Shown here piece by piece: positions 47,494-55,807 of a stretch of DNA of 64,000 bases. Under the pieces are notes generated by a model. The model ran no database searches, had not been told where the DNA came from, and saw nothing but the letters and a program-made list of their open reading frames with translations. A program made the position numbers and the translations under genes. Origin of the DNA: Cupriavidus taiwanensis (GTDB lineage: Bacteria > Pseudomonadota > Gammaproteobacteria > Burkholderiales > Burkholderiaceae); the NCBI RefSeq assembly GCF_900249755.1, contig NZ_LT976854.1, forward strand, positions 1,073,322 through 1,137,321. Reading direction: 5' to 3'. Each line of letters opens with the position of its first letter. Position 1 is the stretch's first letter.

Positions 47494-48654
47494 ATGAAAG
47501 CCCCCACGCTGCGCTTCTGGTACGCGATCCACCGCTGGACCAGCCTGCTCTGCACCCTGAACCTGCTGGTGCTGTGCCTCACCGGCCTGCTGCTGATCTT
47601 CCACGAGGACATCGACGCGCTGGCCGGCCAGGAACACCACGGCCTGGTGTCCGCCGAACGCACCCTGCCCGTGCCCGCGCAGCGCCCGCCGCTGCAGGGC
47701 ATGGTCGATGCCGCGCGCGCCGCCCACCCCGGCCAGGCGCCCAAGTCGATCGCCTTCGCCGAGGACGACGCCGATGCCGTCGGCGTGCGCGTCGGCCCGC
47801 CCGGCGAGCCCAAGCTGCGCCATGGCACCACCCTTCAGTTCGATGCCGCGACCGGCGCGCCGCGCAAGCCCGGGCCGGCCGGCGAGACCGTCAGCGGCTT
47901 TATCCTGAAGCTGCACCTGAACCTGTTCCTGGGCCTGCCCGGGCAGTTCTTCATCGGCTTTATCGGCGTGCTGTTCGCGCTCAGCCTGATCAGCGGCCTG
48001 GTGCTGTACGGGCCCTTCATGCGCAAGCTGGCGTTCGGGCTGGTGCGTTTCGGCAAGCCGGTGCGGGTGGTGCAGGCGGACCTGCACAACCTGTTCGGCA
48101 TCGTGGTGATGGTATGGGCGCTGGTGGTCGGGCTGACCGGCACCTTCCTGTCTTTTTCCCCGCTGATCATCGGGCTGTGGCAGAAGACCGAGTTGCAGCA
48201 CCTGATCGCCACGCTGCCCGGGCCGACGCCGCCGGAACTGGTGCCGGTCGACCGCGCGCTGGACGCCGCCCACCGGGCCGTGCCGGGCAAGGACCCTGCT
48301 TTCGTGTTCTACCCCGGCACCGAGTTCTCCACCGGCCGCCACTACGGCGTGGTGCTGCGCGGCCATACCGAGCTGCAGAAGCGCGTCTATGCGATCGTGC
48401 TGGTCGATGCCGGCGACGGCAGCGTCGCCGCGGTGCGCGGCATGCCGTGGTACCTGCAGGTGCTGCTGCTGTCGGCCCCGTTCCACTTCGGCGACTATGC
48501 CGGCAGGCCGCTGCAGGTCCTGTGGGCGCTGCTGACCGTGATCACGGCGGGGGCCACCGTGACCGGACTGATCTTCTGGCTCAAGCGGCCGCGGCGCAGC
48601 CGCGAGGACGCGCGCGCAGCGCTGCCGCCGCAATTGTCGGGAGACCAGGCATGA
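47494..48654 (+). CDS. PepSY-associated membrane protein, probable ferrisiderophore reductase component
   Basis: A 386-residue inner-membrane protein of the PepSY_TM (PiuB-like) family with four hydrophobic segments: about 18-38 (LNLLVLCLTGLLLIF), 150-175 (FFIGFIGVLFALSLISGLVL), 200-230 and near 345-365. Histidines at segment ends (HRWT, HEDI, HLNL, DLHNL) are candidate haem ligands. In pyoverdine systems related proteins help reduce ferric siderophore in the periplasm. The ATG at 47494 was chosen for the GGAG at 47481-47484 and the family-typical start before an aromatic/His helix. It follows the receptor by 94 bp and overlaps the next small gene by four bases. Confidence 0.8.
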   Translation: MKAPTLRFWYAIHRWTSLLCTLNLLVLCLTGLLLIFHEDIDALAGQEHHGLVSAERTLPVPAQRPPLQGMVDAARAAHPGQAPKSIAFAEDDADAVGVRVGPPGEPKLRHGTTLQFDAATGAPRKPGPAGETVSGFILKLHLNLFLGLPGQFFIGFIGVLFALSLISGLVLYGPFMRKLAFGLVRFGKPVRVVQADLHNLFGIVVMVWALVVGLTGTFLSFSPLIIGLWQKTELQHLIATLPGPTPPELVPVDRALDAAHRAVPGKDPAFVFYPGTEFSTGRHYGVVLRGHTELQKRVYAIVLVDAGDGSVAAVRGMPWYLQVLLLSAPFHFGDYAGRPLQVLWALLTVITAGATVTGLIFWLKRPRRSREDARAALPPQLSGDQA

Positions 48655-48845
48655 AACTGATCGACGATACCTGGCCGATGCCGCTGCTGCTGGGCGCGTT
48701 GTCGCTGGGCGGCCTTGCCGCCGGCATTTTTGGCGACGGCGCGTGGGATGCGCTGTGCTGGATCGGCCTGGGCGTGCCGGTCGCGGTCACCGCGCGCTGG
48801 CTGTGGCGGCAGTGGCGCGGGCGGGGGCAATCTCCGCAGCGCTGA
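48651..48845 (+). CDS. 64-residue membrane protein coupled to PepSY protein
   Basis: A small protein with two hydrophobic segments (about residues 9-27 and 31-47) and a basic C-terminal tail (WLWRQWRGRGQ). Its ATG overlaps the PepSY stop (ATGA), so translation is coupled. Small partners of this kind are common beside PepSY ferrisiderophore reductases, but no named family is recognised. Its last 59 bases overlap, tail to tail, the end of the FhuF-type gene on the other strand. Confidence 0.65.
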   Translation: MKLIDDTWPMPLLLGALSLGGLAAGIFGDGAWDALCWIGLGVPVAVTARWLWRQWRGRGQSPQR

Positions 48846-49578
48846 GCGCCGCGCGTGTCCGCCCATCCGCCACCAGCGGGCACGTGCCGCAGTACCCCTC
48901 GCCTGGCAGGCGGTGGTTCAGGCAGCAGACGCGCCGCACCGGCGCCACGCCGGGCAGCCCGGGCGCCGCGCCCGGACGGAAGGCGCCGTGGAACGGATTG
49001 GCGAAGCCGTCGGCGGACATGGCGTTGCCGTTCCACGCGAGCACTTCCGCGCGCTGTGCCGCCGCAAGCGCGGGATGTGCGGCCAGTTGCCGCGCGACGC
49101 CCGAGGCGGCGACACCACCGGTACACCAGAGCAGCCGCGGCGACACGCGTGCGGCGGCGGCAAATGCCGCCACCACCTGCGGCAGGTGTTGCCCGAGCAG
49201 GGGCGACAGCAAGCGCGGCAGCGTCCCCGTTTCCGGCGCACCGTCATCGGGCAGCACCAGGCTGGCGAGACGGCCGTCGGCCGCGCCTTTCCATTCGAGC
49301 GCCGGATCATCGAACGGCAGGCTGCGCCGATGCAGCGCTGCCGCCACCAGCGCGCCCGGCAGCACTGCGAGCGTGTAGTCGCGAAACCATGCCGCGGCCA
49401 GCGCGCGCCGGTCGTCGCAGCCCAGCGCCTGCGCGAGCCTGGCGAGGCAGGCATCCGCCCAGCTGCGGTCCAGCGCCGCGGCGCTGACCGGGGGCAGCGC
49501 TGACTGCGCGCCAAGGGCGAGGCGCTCGGCGAACGGGCGCAGCGGTCCGGTAAAAAACGGCGCAAGGATGGGGATCAT
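48787..49578 (-). CDS. FhuF-type [2Fe-2S] ferric-siderophore reductase
   Basis: A 263-residue FhuF-family protein. The C-terminal cluster motif is intact: two adjacent cysteines, ten residues, Cys, two residues, Cys (RRVCCLNH...EGYCGTCP), the ligand set of E. coli FhuF. The N-terminus MIPILAPFFTGPL is typical of the siderophore reductase branch. It should release iron from the imported ferric hydroxamate in the cytoplasm. A start at 49605 with nine more residues is also possible; both lie downstream of the sigma-type promoter at 49633-49657. The 3' end overlaps the opposing 64-residue membrane protein gene. Confidence 0.8.
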   Translation of the reverse strand: MIPILAPFFTGPLRPFAERLALGAQSALPPVSAAALDRSWADACLARLAQALGCDDRRALAAAWFRDYTLAVLPGALVAAALHRRSLPFDDPALEWKGAADGRLASLVLPDDGAPETGTLPRLLSPLLGQHLPQVVAAFAAAARVSPRLLWCTGGVAASGVARQLAAHPALAAAQRAEVLAWNGNAMSADGFANPFHGAFRPGAAPGLPGVAPVRRVCCLNHRLPGEGYCGTCPLVADGRTRAALSAAEIAPARATAATASAR

Positions 49579-49632
49579 TGGGTTTCTGGTGCGTTCGCCC
49601 CGCATGCCCTATGCGGGGGCTACGTCACGGAA

Positions 49633-49657
49633 GACGAATGCCGCGGCCTGGAAATTA
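49633..49657 (-). promoter_or_regulatory. Iron-starvation ECF sigma promoter of the FhuF-type gene
   Basis: On the minus strand TAAT (49657-49654) and CGTC (49636-49633) are separated by 17 bases, the same form as the NRPS operon promoter. It lies 27 bp before the longer possible FhuF start and points away from the exporter promoter, making a divergent pair. Confidence 0.65.
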
Positions 49658-49721
49658 CCGGCGCAACCGGCTTGTGGCTTAGGGGTGAGGGACTGCGGTT
49701 GATGTTTCCCGCCTGTTTGCT

Positions 49722-49747
49722 CCCCTCTCCCGCGTGCGGGAGAGGGG
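49722..49747. repeat. REP-like palindrome
   Basis: CCCCTCTCCCGC, a GT loop and GCGGGAGAGGGG make a perfect 12-bp hairpin. The flanks (gggtgaggg on both sides) are typical of the dispersed GGGAGAGGG elements common in beta- and gamma-proteobacterial genomes. It sits between the two divergent sigma-type promoters of the FhuF and exporter genes. Confidence 0.65.
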
Positions 49748-49830
49748 CCGGGGGTGAGGGCCGGCGCATCAACGAAGTCATCCGCATCCATCCGTGCGCG
49801 TCCACCTGTCCCCGCTATTCGCCGACGACC

Positions 49831-49855
49831 TAATTTTCCCGCGCGGCCGCACGTC
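49831..49855 (+). promoter_or_regulatory. Iron-starvation ECF sigma promoter of the exporter operon
   Basis: TAAT (49831-49834), 17 bases, CGTC (49852-49855). The surrounding CCTAA and TTCCCG bases resemble those at the NRPS promoter. It is 34 bp upstream of the exporter start, giving a short leader. Confidence 0.65.
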
Positions 49856-49889
49856 ATCGGGTCAGTAACGACCCTCAATCCAAGCCCGC

Positions 49890-51530
49890 ATGACGCTATT
49901 TGCCTCCCTGCCGCGCACGCTGCGCCTCACCATCGTCCTGGCCGCCGCGGCCAGCCTGGCCGCGGGCCTGTGCGCGGTCGGCATGGTGGCGCTGATCAAC
50001 CGCGTGCTGGCCACGCAGGGCGCCGAGGCGCCGCGGCTGGCGCTGCCGTTCGCGGCGCTGGCCGTCGCCGTGCTGGCCTGCCGCACGCTGGCGTCGACGC
50101 TGTTCGTGCGCGTCAGCCAGAGCGCGCTGGCGCGCATCCGCGCGCAGATCTGCGAACGCTTTATCGGCGCGCCCTATCCGCATATCGAGCAGACCGGCAA
50201 TGCGCGCGTGCAGGCGGCGCTGGCGGACGACAGCACCCATGTCGCCAACGGCCTGTCGGTGATTCCGGTGGTGCTGACCAACGCCATGGTGGTGCTGGGC
50301 TGCCTGGGCTACCTGGCGTGGCTGTCGCTGCCGACCTTCGCCATTGCCTGCGCCATCCTGGGCGTCGGCTCGTGGATCTATCACCGGAACCACCGCCGCG
50401 CGCTGGTGCACCTGAAGCAGGCCGGCATCGCCCAGGACGCGCTGCACGGCCAGTTCAAGGCGCTGGTGGCGGGTGCGCGCGAACTCAAGCTCAACCATGA
50501 CAAGCAGCGCAGCTTCCTGCGCGACAGCCTGGGCGCCACGCTGGAAGCGGTGCGCGCGGCGCGCACGCGCGGGCTGTCGATCTTTTTCGTGGCGCTGGGG
50601 TTCGGCAGCTTCCTGTTCTTCGCGGTGATCGGCGGCGTGCTGTTCGCGCCGCGCGCGACGCCGCTCGACCCCGCGGTGATGACCGGCTTCACCATCATGT
50701 TCCTCTACATCATGTCGCCGCTGGAATCGCTGCTGAACGCGCTGCCGGCGCTGAGCATGGCACGCGTCGCCTACGCGCGCATCGAAGCGCTCGGTGCCGA
50801 TGCCGACCCGGAAGCGCCGCCGGGCGCGGCGCCCGCCGCGCCGTTCTCGTCGGTCGCGCTCGACGGGGCCAGCCACCGCTATTTCCACGAAGGCGAGAAC
50901 AGCTTCTTCGCGCTGGGCCCAGTCGACCTGGTGCTGCGCGCCGGCGAGATCGTGTTCCTGGTGGGCGGCAACGGCAGCGGCAAGACCACGCTGGCCAAGC
51001 TGGTCGCGGGCCTGTACCCGCCGCTGTCGGGCCGGCTGCTGCATAACGGCAAGGCGGCGGACCCGGCGCGGCTGGCCGACTACCGGGCGCTGTTCTCGGC
51101 GGTGTTCTCGGACTTCCACCTGTTCGACACGCTGCTCGCGCACGATCCGCAGGATGAGGCCCTGGCCAACCGGCTGATCGAGCGCTTCCAGCTTGGCCAC
51201 AAGGTCAGCGTGCGCGCGGGCCGCTTCACCACGCAGGCGCTGTCGCAGGGCCAGCGCAAGCGGCTGGCGCTGATCGTCGCCTGCCTGGAGCGCCGGCCGG
51301 TGCTGATCCTCGACGAATGGGCAGCCGACCAGGACCCGCTGTTCAAGGACATCTTCTATCGCGAGGTGCTGCCGGAACTGCGCGCGCAGGGCAAGGCGGT
51401 GCTGGTGATCTCGCACGACGACCGCTACTTCGGGCTGGCCGACCGGGTGATCCGGATCGAGAACGGGCAGATTGCCGCCGACACCGCGCCGCAAGACCTC
51501 ACGCGCTTGCCCGAAGCGTCCGCCGCCTGA
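49890..51530 (+). CDS. ABC exporter of the cyclic peptide/PvdE family
   Basis: A 546-residue half-transporter with fused membrane and ATPase domains. Six hydrophobic segments lie in residues about 10-290; the nucleotide-binding domain has Walker A GGNGSGKTT (about 358), the signature LSQGQRKR (about 451), and Walker B VLILDEWAADQ (about 470). PvdE/SyrD-type proteins of this layout export siderophore or lipopeptide precursors to the periplasm, so this is the likely exit route for the NRPS product. It is the first gene after a sigma-type promoter and is followed 42 bp later by the esterase. No clear Shine-Dalgarno precedes the ATG. Confidence 0.9.
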   Translation: MTLFASLPRTLRLTIVLAAAASLAAGLCAVGMVALINRVLATQGAEAPRLALPFAALAVAVLACRTLASTLFVRVSQSALARIRAQICERFIGAPYPHIEQTGNARVQAALADDSTHVANGLSVIPVVLTNAMVVLGCLGYLAWLSLPTFAIACAILGVGSWIYHRNHRRALVHLKQAGIAQDALHGQFKALVAGARELKLNHDKQRSFLRDSLGATLEAVRAARTRGLSIFFVALGFGSFLFFAVIGGVLFAPRATPLDPAVMTGFTIMFLYIMSPLESLLNALPALSMARVAYARIEALGADADPEAPPGAAPAAPFSSVALDGASHRYFHEGENSFFALGPVDLVLRAGEIVFLVGGNGSGKTTLAKLVAGLYPPLSGRLLHNGKAADPARLADYRALFSAVFSDFHLFDTLLAHDPQDEALANRLIERFQLGHKVSVRAGRFTTQALSQGQRKRLALIVACLERRPVLILDEWAADQDPLFKDIFYREVLPELRAQGKAVLVISHDDRYFGLADRVIRIENGQIAADTAPQDLTRLPEASAA

Positions 51531-51572
51531 CGCGCCGCCAGCCGTTCTTCGTCCATCCCATCCGCAACGATC

Positions 51573-52598
51573 ATGGCCCTGCATCCCGATCTCGAAGCGC
51601 TGCTCGACATGGTGGAAATCGCCACCGCGGCCGGCAAGCGCCCGGTCATCCATCAGCTCACCCCGGCCCAGGCGCGGCGCGAGTTCGACGCCGCCTCGGC
51701 CGCGCTGGACCTGCCGCCGGAGCCGCTGGCGCGGGTCGAAGCACTGCTGCTGCCTGCCCGCGACGGCCAGCAGCTCGATGCCCGCCTCTATGCGCCGCGC
51801 GCGCATGGCGACGGCCCGGCGCTGCCGGTGCTGCTGCATTTCCATAGCGGCGGCTTCACCGTCGGCAGCCTGGACTCGCATGCCGCGCTGTGCAGCGCGC
51901 TGGCGCAGCGCACGCCGTGCGCGGTGCTGTCGGTGGCGTACCGGCTGACGCCCGAGCACCGCTTCCCCACCGCCGTCCACGATGCCATCGACGCGCTGGC
52001 CTGGCTGGGCGCGCATGCCGCCGGGCTGGGGCTGGACCCGGCCCGGATCGCGGTGGGCGGCGACAGCGCCGGCGGCACGCTCAGCGCCGTGCTGGCACTG
52101 GCCGCGCGCGACGACCCGGCGCTGCCGCAGCCCTGCCTGCAGGTGCTGTGCTATGCGGGACTGGGCGGGCACACCGACACCGATTCGCACCGGCGCTACG
52201 GCCAGGGCTACCTGCTCGATACCGAGACCATCGAATGGTTCTACCGCCAGTACCTGCGCGATGCCGGCGACCGCGCCGACTGGCGCTTCGCGCCGCTGCT
52301 GGCGCCCGATCATCGCGGCGTGGCGCCGGCCTTGCTGGTGCTGGCCGAATGCGACCCGCTGCGCGACGAGGGCCGCGCCTATGCGCGCAAGCTGGCCGAT
52401 GCCGGCGTGCCGGTGACGGTGCGCGAGTACGCGGGCATGGTCCATGAGTTCCTGCGCATGGGCAATATCGTTGCCGAGGCCGCGCAGGCGCATGAGGACA
52501 TCGCCGAGGCGCTGGCGCACGCGTTCGCTGCCGTGCCGGATGTCCTGGCCCTGCGCACGGAAGACCTAAATTCAGCGCGCGCTGCCTCGTCTCGATAG
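51573..52598 (+). CDS. HSL-type alpha/beta-hydrolase (possible siderophore esterase)
   Basis: A 341-residue serine hydrolase of the hormone-sensitive-lipase group. The oxyanion motif reads HFHSGGF (a variant of HGGG), the nucleophile is in GGDSAGG, the acid in ECDPLRDEG and the histidine in AGMVHEF. It sits between the exporter and the hydroxamate genes and probably shares the exporter transcript. Roles could be cleavage of ester bonds in the ferric siderophore or removal/trimming of the acyl chain; neither can be decided here. The promoter for the next gene lies inside its last codons. Confidence 0.75.
   Translation: MALHPDLEALLDMVEIATAAGKRPVIHQLTPAQARREFDAASAALDLPPEPLARVEALLLPARDGQQLDARLYAPRAHGDGPALPVLLHFHSGGFTVGSLDSHAALCSALAQRTPCAVLSVAYRLTPEHRFPTAVHDAIDALAWLGAHAAGLGLDPARIAVGGDSAGGTLSAVLALAARDDPALPQPCLQVLCYAGLGGHTDTDSHRRYGQGYLLDTETIEWFYRQYLRDAGDRADWRFAPLLAPDHRGVAPALLVLAECDPLRDEGRAYARKLADAGVPVTVREYAGMVHEFLRMGNIVAEAAQAHEDIAEALAHAFAAVPDVLALRTEDLNSARAASSR
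52567..52591 (+). promoter_or_regulatory. Iron-starvation ECF sigma promoter of the hydroxamate genes
   Basis: TAAA (52567-52570), 17 bases, CGTC (52588-52591), placed entirely inside the 3' end of the esterase coding region and 68 bp upstream of the acetyltransferase start. Confidence 0.7.
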
Positions 52599-52659
52599 GC
52601 ATGACGGGCAGCCCGGACGCGCCGCCCCGCAACCATCGCTTCGCCTGCACAGGACTTCG

Positions 52660-53730
52660 ATGCCGACTACGCTCTCTCCCTTCCCCCGCCACGTGTCATT
52701 CGCCGCGAATGCCGCGCTGCGCTGCGAAAGCCGCTTCGACGGCGCCAGCCTGACCGTCACGCAGCCCGCCGCCGCGCCGGTCCGCTTTGCGCTGGACGGC
52801 GATGCGCTGCGGCTGCTCGATACCGAGGCCGATGCCGCAGCGCTGGCGCATGCCGCCACGGCGGCGCTGGACGCCGCGTTCGCGCACGGCGCGCCGCGCA
52901 CGCTGCGCGTGCAGCTGGAATCGCGCGACGCCGAGCAACGGCTGCATGCGCTCGGCGTGCTGGCGCGCGACCCATCCGGCGCGCGCGGCAGCGTGGCGCA
53001 TGCCGAGTTTCTGTGGCAGCGCCCCGAGCTGTACCTGGCGCCCTGCGCCGGCCCCTACCCGCTGCGCTACACGCTGACCGACGGCAAGCGCCATCCGCAG
53101 CGCGCGCCCAAGCCGCACGGCGTGGTCTATGCGCGCCATATTCCGTGGCTGGACCGCACCCTGACGCTGCGCGCCGCCGAGCTCGAGCGCGACCTGCCGC
53201 TGCTGCACCGATGGATGAACGACCCCGACGTGGCGTACTTCTGGAACGAGGAAGGCGACGAGGCCAGGCACCGCGCCTACCTGCAGGGCCTGATCGACGA
53301 CCCGCACATGCTGCCGCTGGTCGCCGCGTTCGACGACGCCCCGTTCGGCTACTTCGAGGTGTACTGGGCCAAGGAGAACCGCATCGCGCCGTTCTACGAC
53401 GCGCACGACCACGACCGCGGCTGGCATGTGCTGATCGGCGAGCCGGCCTTCCGCGGCAAGGCCTTCCTGACCGCGTGGTTCCCGGCGATCCAGCACTACC
53501 AGTTCCTCGACGACCCGCGCACCCAGCGCATCGTGGGCGAGCCGCGCGCCGACCACGTGCGCCAGATCGCCAACCTCGACAAGGCCGGCTTTGCCAAGGT
53601 CAAGGAATTCGACTTCCCGCACAAGCGCGCCATGCTGGTGATGCTGCTGCGCGAGCGCTTCTTTGGCGAACACCTGCTGTTCCCCGCCCCGGCCTCTTCT
53701 TCGACTGCCCAGCAAGGACCGAACCCATGA
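52660..53730 (+). CDS. Hydroxyornithine N-acyltransferase, IucB/AlcB-type GNAT
   Basis: A 356-residue protein whose C-terminal half (about 165-345) is the siderophore GNAT domain: LPLLHRWMNDPDVAYFWNE, GYFEVYWAKENRIAPFYDA, DRGWHVLIGEPAFRGKAF and RADHVRQIANLDKAGF. This family (IucB, AlcB, PvdYII, RhbD) acylates N-hydroxylated diamines. The N-terminal 150 residues form the poorly conserved partner domain also seen in IucB. With the overlapping ornithine hydroxylase it should make N5-acyl-N5-hydroxyornithine, the hydroxamate unit for two NRPS modules. Its stop overlaps the hydroxylase start by ATGA. Confidence 0.85.
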   Translation: MPTTLSPFPRHVSFAANAALRCESRFDGASLTVTQPAAAPVRFALDGDALRLLDTEADAAALAHAATAALDAAFAHGAPRTLRVQLESRDAEQRLHALGVLARDPSGARGSVAHAEFLWQRPELYLAPCAGPYPLRYTLTDGKRHPQRAPKPHGVVYARHIPWLDRTLTLRAAELERDLPLLHRWMNDPDVAYFWNEEGDEARHRAYLQGLIDDPHMLPLVAAFDDAPFGYFEVYWAKENRIAPFYDAHDHDRGWHVLIGEPAFRGKAFLTAWFPAIQHYQFLDDPRTQRIVGEPRADHVRQIANLDKAGFAKVKEFDFPHKRAMLVMLLRERFFGEHLLFPAPASSSTAQQGPNP

Positions 53731-55085
53731 CGCTACGCGAGATTTCCCCGGCCGCCCATGACCTGATCGGCATCGGCTTCGGGCCGTCCAACCTGGCCCT
53801 GGCGATCGCGCTGCAGGAGCAGGCCGCGGCCGGCCGCGCGCTCGACGCGCACTTTATCGAGAAGCAGCGCGACTATCAGTGGCACGGCAATACCCTGGTG
53901 GCCCAGAGCGAGATGCAGATCTCGTTCCTGAAGGACCTGGTGTCGCTGCGCAACCCGACCAGCCCGTACAGCTTCATCAACTACCTGCACCGCCACGGGC
54001 GCCTGGTCGACTTCATCAACCTGCGCACGTTCTACCCCAGCCGCATGGAGTACAACGACTACCTGCGCTGGGCCGCCAGCCACTTTGCCGCGCAGTGCAG
54101 CCACGGCGAGGAAGTGGCGCGGATCGAGCCGGTAGCCGAGGACGGGCGCATCGGGCGCGTGCGCGTGGTGACGGTCGACGCGCAGGGCCGCGAACACACG
54201 CGGCTGGCGCGCGCCGTCGTGCTGTCGACCGGCGGCACGCCGCGCATTCCCGAGGCATTTGCCGGCCTGCGCGGCGACCCGCGCCTGACCCACCACAGCG
54301 GCTACCTGGGCTGGATCGGCACGCAGCCGTGCGCCAGCGGCAAGCCGATGCGCATTGCCGTGATCGGCGCCGGCCAGAGCGCTGCCGAGGCCTTTATCGA
54401 CCTGCACGACAACTATCCTTCGGTCAAGGTCGACTGGATCATCCGCGGCGCGGCGCTGAAGCCGGCCGACGACAGCCCGTTCGTCAACGAGATCTTCGCG
54501 CCGGCCTACACCGACGTGGTGTTCGAGCAGGCGCAGGCGGGCCGCGACCGGCTGATCGAGGAATACCTGAACACCAATTACTCGGTCATCGACGCCAACC
54601 TGATCGACCAGATCTACGCCATGCTGTACCGCCAGAAGGTAAGCGGGCAGTTCCGCGCCAACCTGCTGACCTGCAAGGCGGTTCAGGCCGCCCACGCCGG
54701 CGCCGGCGGCATCGAGCTGGCCATCGGCGCGACCGCGCCGGGCGCGCCGGCCGACACCGACACGCGCCGCTACGACGCCGTGGTGCTCGCCACCGGCTAC
54801 GAGCGCGAAAGCCATCGCCGGCTGCTGGCACCGCTGGCGCGCTACCTGGGCGACTACCGCGTGGACCGCAACTACCGCGTGCAGGCAGCGCCGGAGCTGG
54901 CGGTGCCGGTGTACCTGCAAGGGTTCTGCCAGAGCAGCCACGGCCTGAGCGACACGCTGCTGTCGGTGCTGCCCGCGCGTGCCGAGGAAATCGCCAGCGA
55001 CATCCACGACGCGCTCGCGGGCGAACGCCGCTGGATGGCGCAGGCGGCTCAGGCGGGCGGCACCCAGGCCATCGCCGCCGCGTAA
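53727..55085 (+). CDS. L-ornithine N5-monooxygenase (PvdA/SidA family)
   Basis: A 452-residue flavin-dependent N-hydroxylating monooxygenase. FAD site GIGFGPSNLA (about residues 15-24), substrate/FAD segment MQISFLKDLVSLRNPTS (about 63-80), NADPH site VIGAGQSAAE (about 211-220), and the C-terminal LATGYERE motif (about 353). These enzymes hydroxylate the side-chain nitrogen of ornithine or lysine; ornithine fits a hydroxamate NRPS peptide. It converges with and overlaps the PPTase gene by 37 bases. Probably one transcript with the acyltransferase. Confidence 0.9.
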   Translation: MTLREISPAAHDLIGIGFGPSNLALAIALQEQAAAGRALDAHFIEKQRDYQWHGNTLVAQSEMQISFLKDLVSLRNPTSPYSFINYLHRHGRLVDFINLRTFYPSRMEYNDYLRWAASHFAAQCSHGEEVARIEPVAEDGRIGRVRVVTVDAQGREHTRLARAVVLSTGGTPRIPEAFAGLRGDPRLTHHSGYLGWIGTQPCASGKPMRIAVIGAGQSAAEAFIDLHDNYPSVKVDWIIRGAALKPADDSPFVNEIFAPAYTDVVFEQAQAGRDRLIEEYLNTNYSVIDANLIDQIYAMLYRQKVSGQFRANLLTCKAVQAAHAGAGGIELAIGATAPGAPADTDTRRYDAVVLATGYERESHRRLLAPLARYLGDYRVDRNYRVQAAPELAVPVYLQGFCQSSHGLSDTLLSVLPARAEEIASDIHDALAGERRWMAQAAQAGGTQAIAAA

Positions 55086-55798
55086 CCGTCCGGGCCGGCC
55101 ACGCGGTACAACTGCATCCGCGCCAGCGCCGCCGCATGCCCGGCGAGCTGGCCGGGTTCACGCAGCACGGCAAGGCGGCACGCACCGCCCGGCCCGTCCG
55201 CCATCACCGACACATGCCGCAGGTGGTCGGCAATCCCCAGGCCCAGCGCCTTCAGCAGCGCCTCCTTGGCGGTCCATAGCGTGAAGAACGCGCGCGGCCG
55301 GGCGTGCGCCGGCAACAGCGCCAGCCACGCGCGTTCGCGCGGCGTCAGGCAGTGCGCGGCGATCTCGTGCATCTCTGCCTGACCCAACGCCGGGTCAATC
55401 CGCTCGATATCGACCCCGACCTCCCCTGCTTCCGCCAGCGCGATCCACGCGTAGTCCCCCGCATGCGCGACATTGAACGCCGGTGCGCCCGCCGCTTCGA
55501 CATAGGGCTTGCCATGGCTTCCCGTGCGCAAGCGCAGCGTGGACGGTGCGCAATCCAGCCACTGCGCCAGTACGGTACGCAACGCCACGCGCGCGCCCGT
55601 GAAGCGCCTGCGATCAGCCGCTTGTCGCAGCGTGGCGCAGTGCGCCTGCTCGGTTTGGCAAAGGCAGTCGGCCGCCGCGATCGCGCGCGCATGCCCGGGA
55701 TCGGCCAGCTCCACCTGCCACAGCGATAGCTGCGGCAGCGGCGCGGGGATGCGGCGCGGGAAGGCGGCGGCGGCGGGGGCAAGGTCTCGGCATTCCAT
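55049..55798 (-). CDS. Sfp-type 4'-phosphopantetheinyl transferase
   Basis: A 249-residue PPTase. The magnesium/CoA motif VGVDIERID (about residues 125-133) and the WTAKEALLKALG motif (about 175-186) are intact, with the length and spacing of Sfp-type enzymes. It should prime the carrier domains of the NRPSs. The longer frame up to 55873 is rejected because a sigma-type promoter (55808-55832) lies inside it; the ATG at 55798 is about where transcription from that promoter should begin, so the message may be nearly leaderless. It overlaps the ornithine hydroxylase tail to tail. Confidence 0.85.
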   Translation of the reverse strand: MECRDLAPAAAAFPRRIPAPLPQLSLWQVELADPGHARAIAAADCLCQTEQAHCATLRQAADRRRFTGARVALRTVLAQWLDCAPSTLRLRTGSHGKPYVEAAGAPAFNVAHAGDYAWIALAEAGEVGVDIERIDPALGQAEMHEIAAHCLTPRERAWLALLPAHARPRAFFTLWTAKEALLKALGLGIADHLRHVSVMADGPGGACRLAVLREPGQLAGHAAALARMQLYRVAGPDGYAAAMAWVPPA

Positions 55799-55807
55799 CC
55801 GGTTTGG

